Shown one piece after another: positions 1 through 7,844 of a stretch of DNA of 19,892 bases. Within the stretch, counting starts at the first letter, position 1, and every line of letters starts with the position of its first letter. Below the pieces are notes generated by a model. That model did no database searches. It saw nothing but the letters and a program-made list of their open reading frames with translations, and was not told where the DNA came from. Origin of the DNA: RGIG8775 sp045537235 (GTDB lineage Bacteria > Bacillota > Clostridia > Oscillospirales > CAG-272); the NCBI GenBank assembly GCA_045537235.1, contig JAZSPB010000116.1:1-19892 (forward strand). The letters run 5' to 3'. The translations under genes and the position numbers were made by a program.

Positions 1-854
1 GGGGAATCGGAGGGGGGGGCTCCTGTTCGGAATTCGCGCATGGAACAGCCGTATTTTTTTCGAAAAAGCTCGGATGCCCAACTGATATTGTTGAAGCCGC
101 TTTCGAAAATGATGTGGGAAATGCTGTGGTTACTGTTGCAAAGGGTATTGGCGATGAAACGAAGGCGCAGGTCATTGACAAATTCCGAGACGGTCATTCC
201 TGTGTATTTTTTGAGGCTGCGCGCGACGTGTTCCCTACTTCGGTCGGTCAGCTCGTACATACGGGCGGTCCCCATGGTGAAGTTTCCGTTTTTGCGCATT
301 TTTTCGCACAGGTGGAACAGCCAGGGGGGCATATCTTTTGTCGTCGTCTCGGAGAGGTTGGAGAAGCATTTTGTGACCATGCGGAAAAGCAAGATGCGAA
401 GGGCGGTTTTCCGTGCGGAGGGGTCTGCGGGGTCGATGGCGCGGATGCTTGCCATTTGGGCGGTGAACCACTTGAAATCGTCCTCGGAAAGATGCGCCTC
501 GGGCGGCAATTCGGCACGGAGCAGATGTTCGGTGCCAAAGCCCTCGCCCAGATATTCGAAAAGGGACGCGGCGGTTTCGGCTGTGAAAGTGAAATTGAGC
601 ATGGAAAAGGGCTTTCCGTCCTCGCAGATATAATCGTGGGTATCGAGGGGGCGGATAAATACTACCGCACCGCGCCGCAAGACCTCACGGGTGCCGTTGA
701 TCAGGTGCACAGCACTTCCGTCCAAAAGCACGAACAGCTCGTAATAGTCATGATAATGGGGGCGAAAAAACTCGGTGTCACTGTAGACATAGCGATACGA
801 GCATCCGCAATCGGGATCGACAAAACGATCGGCGGTGAGAAGCTTGGGCTGCAC
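1..854 (-). CDS. AraC-family transcriptional regulator (3' end cut by window edge)
   Basis: Reading the minus strand from a GTG at 854-852 gives 284 residues with no stop before the window edge. An AGGAG ribosome binding site lies six bases upstream (861-865), which decides this start. Residues about 20-100 form a cupin-like sensor domain with the motif HYHDYYEL (33-40) and a later LNFTF strand. Residues about 180-276 form the double helix-turn-helix DNA-binding domain. It ends with the typical second HTH pattern of ISHIIFESGFNN followed by SWASELFRKKYGCSMREFR. AraC/XylS proteins of this layout sense a sugar or related ligand and activate a neighbouring gene. Here the divergent neighbour is an alpha-mannosidase, so a role in controlling mannoside use is inferred. 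AraC proteins with this layout are about 280-300 residues, so only a short tail should be missing. Confidence 0.9.
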   Translation of the reverse strand, partial: MQPKLLTADRFVDPDCGCSYRYVYSDTEFFRPHYHDYYELFVLLDGSAVHLINGTREVLRRGAVVFIRPLDTHDYICEDGKPFSMLNFTFTAETAASLFEYLGEGFGTEHLLRAELPPEAHLSEDDFKWFTAQMASIRAIDPADPSARKTALRILLFRMVTKCFSNLSETTTKDMPPWLFHLCEKMRKNGNFTMGTARMYELTDRSREHVARSLKKYTGMTVSEFVNDLRLRFIANTLCNSNHSISHIIFESGFNNISWASELFRKKYGCSMREFRTGAPPSDS

Positions 855-892
855 GGCGGTCTCCTTTCGCAAAATATCAAAATACCATAAAT

Positions 893-921
893 ATTATATC
901 ACAATAGCAGTTGCAAATCAA
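893..921 (-). promoter_or_regulatory. Promoter for the AraC-family gene
   Basis: On the minus strand there is a -35 of TTGATT (916-921), a 17-base spacer and a perfect -10 TATAAT (893-898), about 39 bases before the GTG start. The -35 region collides with that of the divergent mannosidase promoter. Confidence 0.6.
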
Positions 922-939
922 GCAAATTCGTTCTATAAT
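911..939 (+). promoter_or_regulatory. Promoter for the alpha-mannosidase gene
   Basis: TTGCAA (911-916), a 17-base spacer and a perfect TATAAT (934-939). Transcription would begin near 946. This rules out the in-frame start codons at or before this point and supports the mannosidase start at 998. Confidence 0.7.
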
Positions 940-997
940 GAGCATAATAGCAACAAATGCAAAAAAATCGGCAACAAAAGCAAAATCGGAGGAAGCT

Positions 998-3900
998 ATG
1001 AAGGATCAATACAGGAAGGTCAAAAAATATTTGAGTCTTCTCAAGGAAAAGCAGTGGCGGAACATTCGCCGCGCCGAAAACATCACGGTCTGTCCCTGCG
1101 GATACAAAGAAGGGCACACTCCTCCCCCGCTGTCGGAATTCGCGCCCTTTTCTTATGGGGACACATGGGGAAGCGGCTCGGACTCCCATGTCTGGTTCCA
1201 TTTCTCCACCGAGCACATTGAGGACGGTCAATTTCTGCACATAGACACCGACCGTTCGGGCTGGAATGTTAACAATCCGCAATTTATCGTGTACATCAAC
1301 GGCAAAATGCATCAGGCATTCGACACCAACCACCGAGAGGCATACATCGGGGATGAAAAAACGGCAGATATCTATCTTTATGCCTACACGGGCGCGCAGA
1401 CCGAAAAAGCGCGTCTGTTTGCCGACTTCCGCACACTGAATCCCGATGTGGACGGGTTATATTATGACATTTTGGCGCCCTTTGAAATGCTGGAATATCT
1501 GAACGAGGAATCGGCGGAGTATGCACAGATCTTGTATTTTCTCTACCGTGCCGTATCCATGCTGGAGCTGTACGAGCTTGACAGCGAGGAGTTTCTGGAA
1601 TCGGTGCGCCGTGCGCGGGCGTATTTGGCAAAGGACTTTTATACCGATTATTGTCGACCGCAGACCGCGAAGGTGGTTTGTGTGGGTCACACCCACATTG
1701 ACTGTGCATGGCAATGGACCTTTAGGCAGACTCGCGAAAAGGTACAGCGTTCCTTCTCCACGGTGCTGGAGCTGATGAAACGCTATCCCGAGTATAAATT
1801 CATGTCCTCACAGGCTTTGCTTTACAAGTATCTCCGTGAGGAAGCCCCCGATCTGTACCGTGAGGTGGGCGAACGGATCCGCGAAGGTCGCTGGGAATGT
1901 GAGGGTGCCATGTGGGTGGAAGCCGACTGCAACCTGACCTCGGGCGAAAGTCTTGTGCGGCAAGTGCTTTACGGCAAAAACTTCTTCCGAGAGGAGTTCG
2001 GGGCGGATAACCGCATTTTGTGGTTACCCGATGTCTTCGGATACTCGGCGGCGCTCCCCCAGATCCTGCGCAAGAGCGGTATGGATTGGTTTGTCACCTC
2101 CAAGATCGGCTGGAACGACACCAACCGTATGCCCTGTGACACCTTCCGTTGGCGCGGCATCGACGGCACCGAGATCAACAGTCATTTCATCGGTTCCCAA
2201 AACGCCTCGCGCAATCCGTCCACCACGCAGAGCACATACAACGGCATCCCCAATGCCAAAATGCTGGCAGGCACCTACAAGCGCTACAGCCAAAAGCATC
2301 TGACGGACGAGGGCTTCATTCCCTTCGGCTACGGCGACGGCGGCGGCGGTCCCACCGCAGAACAACTGGAGGTGGCGCGTCGCACCAAGCGCGGCATTCC
2401 CGGCTGTCCGGAGGCCAAGATCGAGTTTGTGGGCGATTTTCTTCACCGTCTTGAGGAAAAGATGGAAAACAACCCCGATGTCCCCTCTTGGCAAGGTGAG
2501 TTGTACTTGGAATTCCACCGCGGCACCTACACCTCCCAAGCGCGCAACAAGCGCAACAACCGCAAATGCGAATTCCTTTATCAAAATGCCGAGCTGCTGT
2601 CCACGGTCGCCAAGACACTGTTTGGAGATGCCTTCCCCAAGGCCCGGCTCCATGAAGGCTGGGAGAATATTCTTTCCAACCAATTCCACGATGTCATCCC
2701 GGGCTCGTCCATCAAGGAGGTCTACGATCAGTGCGCCGTCGACTATGCCGTCATCCGCAAGATCGGTGAGGATATCGTAAACGGGGTACAGCAAAAGATC
2801 GCCGCCTCGATAGACAAAGATCACGGCTATGTGGTATTCAACCCCCACTCCTTCTCGGGTGACGGACTTGTCCGCATCGACGGCAAGAGCGCATGGGTCC
2901 GCGGCATCGCGCCCAAGGGCTACACCGTGACGCGCGACCTTGTGACCGAGAATCACATTCGCATCGACGGTCAAACGGTGGAGACCGATGTTCTTCGCGT
3001 GCAATTTGACAAGGCTTGGCAGATCATCTCGATCTATGACAAAGTCAATGACCGCGAGGTGCTGAAAAAAGGAGAGATCGGCAATGAGCTTCGTATCTAC
3101 GCCGACTATCCCGACACCTATGACGCTTGGGAATGGCAAGCCTATTCCCGTGACTCTTACCGTACACTGACCGAGGTAAGTGCGGTCGAAGTGGTAGACG
3201 ACGGCGCACGGCGCGGCATTCGCATTGTCCGTCCTCACATGAAGTCCTCCGTCACCCAGACCGTCTGGTTCACCGATGCCACCGCCAAGATCGACTTCGA
3301 GACCACCGTTGATTGGCACCAAAAGCATCATATGCTCAAGACCGCCTTCCCCATCGACATCAACACCGACAAGGCGACCTACGAGATCCAGTTCGGCACG
3401 GTGGAGCGCCCCACCCACAGCAACACCTCGTGGGACAAGGCTCGTTTTGAGGTCTGCGGTCACAAATATGCCGACCTTTCCGACGGCGCATGGGGAGTAA
3501 GCCTTCTGAACGATTGCAAATACGGACATGACATCCACGACGGTGTCATGCAGCTTTCGCTCCTGCGCAGCCCCACATGGCCCGATCCCCAAGCCGATCA
3601 AGGAGAAATGTGCTTCACCTACGCCCTCTGCCCCCACGCGGGAAAGCTGACCGACAGCGATACCGCCCGTCTTGCCTATCTGCTCAACGACCCCATGACA
3701 GCTGTAGCCGCCACGGGAGATGAGGATCGCATTCCCCTCGCCTTCTCGACCGTCACCGTAGATTCCGACCACATCCTCTGCGAGACCGTCAAAGAAGAAG
3801 AACACGGCAATGCCACCATTCTTCGTATGTACGAACACAAAAACATTCGCAGTCGCACCGAGATCTCCCTCGGCATCCCCGCCACCCGCGTCTTCCTCTG

Positions 3901-4003
3901 CGACCTAATGGAAAACGAGCTGGTCGAGCTCCCCCTCAAAGACGGAAAGTTCCAATACGATTTCTCCGGCTTTGAGATCGCTACCTTTAAGATTGTGATT
4001 TGA
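998..4003 (+). CDS. Alpha-mannosidase, glycoside hydrolase family 38
   Basis: A 1001-residue enzyme expected to hydrolyse terminal alpha-mannosides. The start at 998 follows a GGAGGA ribosome binding site (988-993) and lies downstream of the promoter; longer in-frame starts overlap the promoter. There is no signal peptide, so it is probably cytoplasmic. An N-terminal beta domain (about 1-225) precedes the GH38 catalytic domain. The metal-binding motif GHTHIDCAW spans 230-238, with His233 and Asp235 as likely zinc ligands. WLPDVFGYS contains Asp345, the expected nucleophile. The three-helix middle domain includes QFHDVIPGSS, and the C-terminal beta domains follow. Length and order fit bacterial GH38 mannosidases of the Ams1 type. 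The divergent AraC gene suggests substrate induction. The last codons (TFKIVI and stop) lie inside the arm of a long palindrome, see the repeat at 3986-4228. Confidence 0.95.
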   Translation: MKDQYRKVKKYLSLLKEKQWRNIRRAENITVCPCGYKEGHTPPPLSEFAPFSYGDTWGSGSDSHVWFHFSTEHIEDGQFLHIDTDRSGWNVNNPQFIVYINGKMHQAFDTNHREAYIGDEKTADIYLYAYTGAQTEKARLFADFRTLNPDVDGLYYDILAPFEMLEYLNEESAEYAQILYFLYRAVSMLELYELDSEEFLESVRRARAYLAKDFYTDYCRPQTAKVVCVGHTHIDCAWQWTFRQTREKVQRSFSTVLELMKRYPEYKFMSSQALLYKYLREEAPDLYREVGERIREGRWECEGAMWVEADCNLTSGESLVRQVLYGKNFFREEFGADNRILWLPDVFGYSAALPQILRKSGMDWFVTSKIGWNDTNRMPCDTFRWRGIDGTEINSHFIGSQNASRNPSTTQSTYNGIPNAKMLAGTYKRYSQKHLTDEGFIPFGYGDGGGGPTAEQLEVARRTKRGIPGCPEAKIEFVGDFLHRLEEKMENNPDVPSWQGELYLEFHRGTYTSQARNKRNNRKCEFLYQNAELLSTVAKTLFGDAFPKARLHEGWENILSNQFHDVIPGSSIKEVYDQCAVDYAVIRKIGEDIVNGVQQKIAASIDKDHGYVVFNPHSFSGDGLVRIDGKSAWVRGIAPKGYTVTRDLVTENHIRIDGQTVETDVLRVQFDKAWQIISIYDKVNDREVLKKGEIGNELRIYADYPDTYDAWEWQAYSRDSYRTLTEVSAVEVVDDGARRGIRIVRPHMKSSVTQTVWFTDATAKIDFETTVDWHQKHHMLKTAFPIDINTDKATYEIQFGTVERPTHSNTSWDKARFEVCGHKYADLSDGAWGVSLLNDCKYGHDIHDGVMQLSLLRSPTWPDPQADQGEMCFTYALCPHAGKLTDSDTARLAYLLNDPMTAVAATGDEDRIPLAFSTVTVDSDHILCETVKEEEHGNATILRMYEHKNIRSRTEISLGIPATRVFLCDLMENELVELPLKDGKFQYDFSGFEIATFKIVI

Positions 4004-4228
4004 CAGCCGCCTGCGGGCGGGGGGAGGTCGCTTTTTTGAAAAAAAGCTCCGCAAAAAACTTTTCTAATGCGCCCTTATAAAATTTGAGCGAACATACTGC
4101 ACCCCATGGGGTATCGCTATGTTCGCTCAAAATATAAAATGGGCGCATTAGAAAAGTTTTTGCGGAGCTTTTTTCAAAAAGCGACCTCCCCCCGCCCGCA
4201 GGCGCGGCTGTCAAATCACAATCTTAAA
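3986..4228. repeat. Long interrupted palindrome, copy A (convergent mannosidase/degV junction)
   Basis: The left arm, about 4009-4095, and right arm, about 4117-4205, are near-perfect reverse complements: GC-rich end (CGCCTGCGGGCG), GGAGGTCGC, T/A tracts, GCTCCGC, AAAACTTTT, CTAATGCGCCC, then GAGCGAACATA meeting TATGTTCGCTC around a centre containing ACCCCATGGGGT. The pairing extends 25 further bases on each side, 3986-4010 against 4204-4228, with no mismatch. These extensions cover the last mannosidase codons and the degV stop codon. Each arm end can form its own small hairpin. The inner stem followed by a T tract on both strands looks like a two-way intrinsic terminator. No open frame inside it looks like a real gene. 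Confidence 0.93.
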
Positions 4229-5066
4229 CCTTTTCGAAGCCGATGAGCATTCCGCCTCTTTCGGCGTAAAAGCTGCACAAGCCACGGCAACGGGTCAATT
4301 CGACTTGAACGTGGGCAAATTTTTCGCGGATCAAGTCGCGGAGGGCGGATGCGGCATTCTCGTTGAAGCAATGGGCGATTCGAACCTTGCCTTGGCGAAG
4401 TCCGAAGGCACGCAGGTGCTCGACGATGGTCTCCAAGGCTTTTTTCTCGCCGCGGCACTTATTCAAGGTCTCAAGATCACCTCGGTCGCCGGCTTTTCCG
4501 ACGACGCGGATGCCGAGAAGCCCTGCCATTTTGGCGACCAGAGGGCTGACTCGTCCGTTGTTAGCCAAGTTTCTCATGGATTCCAGCATAAAGAGCAAGC
4601 CGGTCTTTTTGTGATACTGACTCACGGTCTCGCAGATCTCATCAAATTCGTGACCGGCGAGGATCAGTTCTCTCATTTTATCAATGATCAATGCCATTTC
4701 GGGACCGGTGGACAGGGAATTCAAAACAAAGACACGACGCTCGGGATGAGTCTCCTCGTATATCTTTTTGGCGACCAAGGCAGCGTTATAGCTTCCGGAG
4801 AGTGTACCCGTGATGGTGATGCAAAAAACGTGTTCCGCATCGCCAAAGGCACGAAGCCAGTCTTCGGGATTGGGGCAGGAGGTGGAGGACTTGCCGCGAT
4901 AGGATGCCAGCGCATCCGCCATCTCCTTGACATCCAGCGCGGAATCGTCCACATATTCGCGATCGGCGGTAATGATCTTCAGAGGGGCGACATAGAAGGG
5001 CACGTCGGAAAGAGCCATAACGTCGGCAGAAGAATCCGCGACGATCTTGGTGGTTTGAATATTCAT
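4224..5066 (-). CDS. DegV family protein (fatty-acid-binding)
   Basis: A 280-residue cytoplasmic protein of the DegV/FakB type. These proteins bind a fatty acid and, in the known FakA-FakB system, present it for phosphorylation and entry into phospholipid synthesis. The family landmarks are visible: IVADSSAD near the N-terminus (8-15), TSCPNPEDW in the first lipid-contact loop, ITGTLSGSYNAA, the LNSLSTG segment, GRVSPLVAKMAGLLGIR in the middle, and AERGGMLIGFE at the end. AAGGAGATTTTT precedes the ATG. It lies 188 bases downstream of a minus-strand cluster with two PlsC-like acyltransferase domains, so a lipid role fits the context. No FakA kinase gene is in the window. The final Val codon and the TAA stop fall inside copy A of the palindrome, so the present C-terminus may have been set by that event. 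Confidence 0.92.
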   Translation of the reverse strand: MNIQTTKIVADSSADVMALSDVPFYVAPLKIITADREYVDDSALDVKEMADALASYRGKSSTSCPNPEDWLRAFGDAEHVFCITITGTLSGSYNAALVAKKIYEETHPERRVFVLNSLSTGPEMALIIDKMRELILAGHEFDEICETVSQYHKKTGLLFMLESMRNLANNGRVSPLVAKMAGLLGIRVVGKAGDRGDLETLNKCRGEKKALETIVEHLRAFGLRQGKVRIAHCFNENAASALRDLIREKFAHVQVELTRCRGLCSFYAERGGMLIGFEKV

Positions 5067-5138
5067 AAAAATCTCCTTTGGGATTTAAGTTTGCAGAAGC
5101 AGTCGGCAATGAGCCGAATTTCTCTTTTTGGATAAGAT

Positions 5139-5201
5139 TTGCCGTGCGGTAAGCGCATCGCGCAGCATCGGCGCGCCGTCTTTGCTCTCATCGCACGGCA
5201 A
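5139..5201. repeat. Inverted repeat upstream of degV
   Basis: TTGCCGTGCG (5139-5148) and CGCACGGCAA (5192-5201) are perfect inverted 10-base arms around a GC-rich 43-base loop. It lies between the end of the GT8-PlsC gene and degV on the minus strand. There is no T tract after the stem on the minus strand, so it is a poor intrinsic terminator. It could be leader structure or a processing hairpin between the two genes. I found no convincing promoter for degV in this gap. Confidence 0.4.
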
Positions 5202-5254
5202 CTCGGTCGGGGCGGCATCGAGGTCGGTTCGTCCCTGTCCTTTTGGGTAGCTTA

Positions 5255-7009
5255 TCAATCTTTCAAATACGTCAGCGGAAGCCCGTATTCACGCTCGTAT
5301 ATCTCGCGCCAAACCGCGGCATTCCGATCCTTGAGAGCCTCTACACGTTTGCCGTAAGGAAGCGATTCATCGGGATAGATGGGCGGCGCGATGTGGATGG
5401 TATATTCCTGCACGGGGAAGCCGTCCTCACCGACAAACTCCGAATCCTGCATGGTGATAAAGCATGGAAGCACGGGGACGTTCGCTTTGGCAGCAAAGGT
5501 ATACGCACCCGACTTCAGGGGCTTGGGCTTGCGATAGTTCCACCACATACTCTGCTCGGGATAGATCAGCACAAAGTGACCGTTCCTCAAATGGGTAACT
5601 GTGGCCTCGGCAAATTTGCGGAGCGTCTTGTGGTTGGAGGACAGAGGTAACGTATTGCAATGCCGCATAAGCATTCCGTAGAATCCGGGGAACGAGGTGT
5701 AATTTCCCTCTCGAATAACGCGATAGAAGGTGCGTTTAGGCTGTTCCGCCGCATCATATGCCAACTGCATGGCAAAGCTGTCAAAGGCATTAAAGTGATT
5801 GCAAGTGATAATCGCACCCGAAGGAAGATTTTGCCAGTGCTCGATGCCGCAGATCTCCTTGATGATCATTTTCTTCTCTTTGAGTAGAGTATTGACAAAT
5901 TTTCGCGCCGCCATAAAGGCAAATTTGGTTTTTGCGCGAGCAATGGGACCTTTTTTCAAATAATCGATCTCATCGGGCATAAGCATACGGGAGGGCGGGT
6001 CATTTTCCACATCCTCGTCAAAGCGACCTGCACGCTCATACTCCTCGATCTTCTTGGCAATAGCCACGCGGTCGGGGGCGCGGCTTTGGGTAATGCGGGC
6101 AAGATAATTATCCTCGCGTGCGATCTCGGATCTTGCCAACTCCATCAGCTTTTCACCGCTCTTTTGATCGCGCGCTCTTTCCTCGTCGGTGTAGTCCTCC
6201 AAGACCGAGAGGATCTCGCTGTAGACGGGGGTATCCTTGGCATATTTCCAGAAGATGTCCCCGTAAAGACAATCCTCGTAATGCCAAGGCTTGCTGGTCA
6301 TAATATAGTGAAGGACACAAGCCTCCTCAATAGGATAGGGAATGTTCCCGAAGACCTCGGTATTCCAGCGATCATCCAGCCAATGCACATGGTCTTTACA
6401 AATGACATTGAGATAATCCTCATCCTGCGTGACTGTAAAATTGTACACATGAAGCAAGGAAATAAAGCGATTCAGCACGTCATGCAAGCGAAACTCACGG
6501 CAGTTGATGACCAACATTCCCGCATTAAAATAGGTATAGCGCGAGATGCCCATGACCTTTTCCACATAGGTGCCGTATACATCCTCCTGCACCATCGCTT
6601 GCTCATGGCACGCACCCACATAAGCATCACCGATGTCGGTGTCATACAGCTTGCTGATATCGCCCTGCACCACGGTATCGCTGTCAATATAGATCGCCTT
6701 GTCGTACTCGGGATACATTTCGGCAATAAACAGGCGGTAATAGGTCGTTTTGGAATAGTAATCGCGAAGCGGCAGTTTGTCGGAGATGGACTCCAAATAC
6801 TCGGTCACATCACGAAACTCAATGGAAAAGTTTTCACGAGCCAGCGCCAGCACCACTTTTTTCATGCGATCCGAGATGCCCGCGTGAAGGACGGTCGCAC
6901 AATAGCGGCGGGAAGGGTCGGCATTCTTGATCATAGAGGCAAGCGACACCACGGTATACTTGACAAAGTTGTCGTCGCAAGCATAGAAAATAGGAATGAT
7001 ATTACGCAT
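5255..7009 (-). CDS. Bifunctional GT8 glycosyltransferase / PlsC-type acyltransferase
   Basis: A 584-residue two-domain protein. Residues 1 to about 275 are a family 8 glycosyltransferase: an IPIFYACDDNFVKY start, the DXD metal/nucleotide-sugar motif at 109-111 in AIYIDSDTVVQGD, FNAGMLVINC (161-170), and the terminal LHYIMTSKPWHY motif. A charged linker (about 275-375) leads to a lysophosphatidate acyltransferase-like domain. Its HX4D motif is His405-Asp410 in NHFNAFD, and YPEQS (483-487) matches the substrate-binding block. There is no membrane segment strong enough to call. It probably attaches a sugar and an acyl chain to the same envelope lipid or glycan, but substrates cannot be read from the sequence. 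Its ATG overlaps the end of the upstream GT8 gene by eight bases, implying coupled translation. Confidence 0.88.
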   Translation of the reverse strand: MRNIIPIFYACDDNFVKYTVVSLASMIKNADPSRRYCATVLHAGISDRMKKVVLALARENFSIEFRDVTEYLESISDKLPLRDYYSKTTYYRLFIAEMYPEYDKAIYIDSDTVVQGDISKLYDTDIGDAYVGACHEQAMVQEDVYGTYVEKVMGISRYTYFNAGMLVINCREFRLHDVLNRFISLLHVYNFTVTQDEDYLNVICKDHVHWLDDRWNTEVFGNIPYPIEEACVLHYIMTSKPWHYEDCLYGDIFWKYAKDTPVYSEILSVLEDYTDEERARDQKSGEKLMELARSEIAREDNYLARITQSRAPDRVAIAKKIEEYERAGRFDEDVENDPPSRMLMPDEIDYLKKGPIARAKTKFAFMAARKFVNTLLKEKKMIIKEICGIEHWQNLPSGAIITCNHFNAFDSFAMQLAYDAAEQPKRTFYRVIREGNYTSFPGFYGMLMRHCNTLPLSSNHKTLRKFAEATVTHLRNGHFVLIYPEQSMWWNYRKPKPLKSGAYTFAAKANVPVLPCFITMQDSEFVGEDGFPVQEYTIHIAPPIYPDESLPYGKRVEALKDRNAAVWREIYEREYGLPLTYLKD

Positions 7010-7844
7010 CGGCGTTATCCTCTCTGTTGAATTTTTCTCTCAGGTAGATATATTCGTACAAAATATCGTCAAAGCAGAAGTAGCGGAAGGTCTTATGTAC
7101 GCGACTGACGTGCCACTGCTTGATGTTGTCGGTGTGGGGATAGGGCAGCCAGAAAAGCCGTTTGGAAAAGTGCCGAACCACCGTATGGCGGTGCAGGAAC
7201 TTCTGATCGTTGAAGCGTTGAGGCAACAGCTTTCGGCGGGTAGTAGAACGGATGAGTGCGCTTTGATCGGCAAACATCAGCTTTTTGGTTCGGATCAACG
7301 CACGCGCACGCGAAAGGATACCCGTCTCGCGCATCTTCTTCATATTGAAAAGGAGAACACCCGCATTGATGTAATTGGGATAAACCAGATACTTTCCGTA
7401 ATGATCTCGCGCCGCGGCATATTCCACGTCCGAGATGTCAATATCATAAAGCAAATGGATGTCGCGGTTGAACATGATATCCACATCAAGATACAGCAGC
7501 TTGTCGGGGATCCCCTCTACGCGGTCGGCAAACAGGCGGATGAGGGTATAGGGGGAACAATAGGCATCCTCATTGGGACAGCCGTCAAACTCCTCGCGGT
7601 AGAGGGCGGTGATATCCACCTTGACGGCGCGGTTTTCCGCGTGATAGCCGCGGATCACTTCCTCGAAAAAGGACACCTGTCGGTCGGTGACGGGGACATA
7701 GCCCTCGCCCAAGTGCGACACATCCATGGTGAATATATAAAAAGTATACGGTTCTTTCGACGGACTTCGGCGCAGGATGGAAAGTGCGCAGGTCAGCATT
7801 CCGTCAAATACGCGGTCATTGCCGCAAAACAAAATATTAACCAT
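7002..7844 (-). CDS. Glycosyltransferase family 8 protein
   Basis: A 280-residue protein starting MVNILFCGNDRVF. The ATG at 7844 follows AAGGAA and overlaps the stop of the upstream acyltransferase by eight bases; a longer open frame upstream has no binding site and would overlap that gene. GT8 signs are the metal-binding DVD at 120-122 in LLYLDVDIMFNRD, YINAGVLLFNM (158-168) and FADQSAL (191-197). Enzymes of this family transfer hexoses from nucleotide sugars with retention of configuration, for example in LPS, teichoic-type or glycolipid glycans. The C-terminal end (NIKQWHVSRVHK) departs from the usual HYxxxxKPW block, so the acceptor may differ from that of the fused GT8 downstream. It sits in the middle of a three-gene coupled cluster. 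Confidence 0.88.
   Translation of the reverse strand: MVNILFCGNDRVFDGMLTCALSILRRSPSKEPYTFYIFTMDVSHLGEGYVPVTDRQVSFFEEVIRGYHAENRAVKVDITALYREEFDGCPNEDAYCSPYTLIRLFADRVEGIPDKLLYLDVDIMFNRDIHLLYDIDISDVEYAAARDHYGKYLVYPNYINAGVLLFNMKKMRETGILSRARALIRTKKLMFADQSALIRSTTRRKLLPQRFNDQKFLHRHTVVRHFSKRLFWLPYPHTDNIKQWHVSRVHKTFRYFCFDDILYEYIYLREKFNREDNADA

Noticed and set aside
114..890. Long plus-strand open frame opposite the AraC gene
   Set aside because: It is antisense to the AraC reading frame, whose protein has a clear cupin and HTH; the plus-strand product has no recognisable domain and no ribosome binding site.
911..997. Extended N-terminus for the mannosidase
   Set aside because: The extra codons overlap the predicted promoter and leader, and the ribosome binding site lies just before 998.
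2024..3838. 604-codon minus-strand open frame inside the mannosidase gene
   Set aside because: Antisense shadow of a strongly supported GH38 gene in a GC-rich coding stretch; no motifs and no binding site.
4085..4128. LexA/SOS-box-like GAAC...GTTC in the centre of the palindromes
   Set aside because: The half-sites are more than 20 bases apart, not the four-base spacing of a Gram-positive SOS box; they are the ends of the palindrome core.
5139..5201. tRNA or riboswitch in the gap before degV
   Set aside because: There is a single inverted repeat but no cloverleaf, no CCA-proximal features and no known riboswitch core.
6086..7030. Plus-strand open frame opposite the GT8-PlsC gene
   Set aside because: Antisense to well-defined GT8 and PlsC motifs; no family resemblance.
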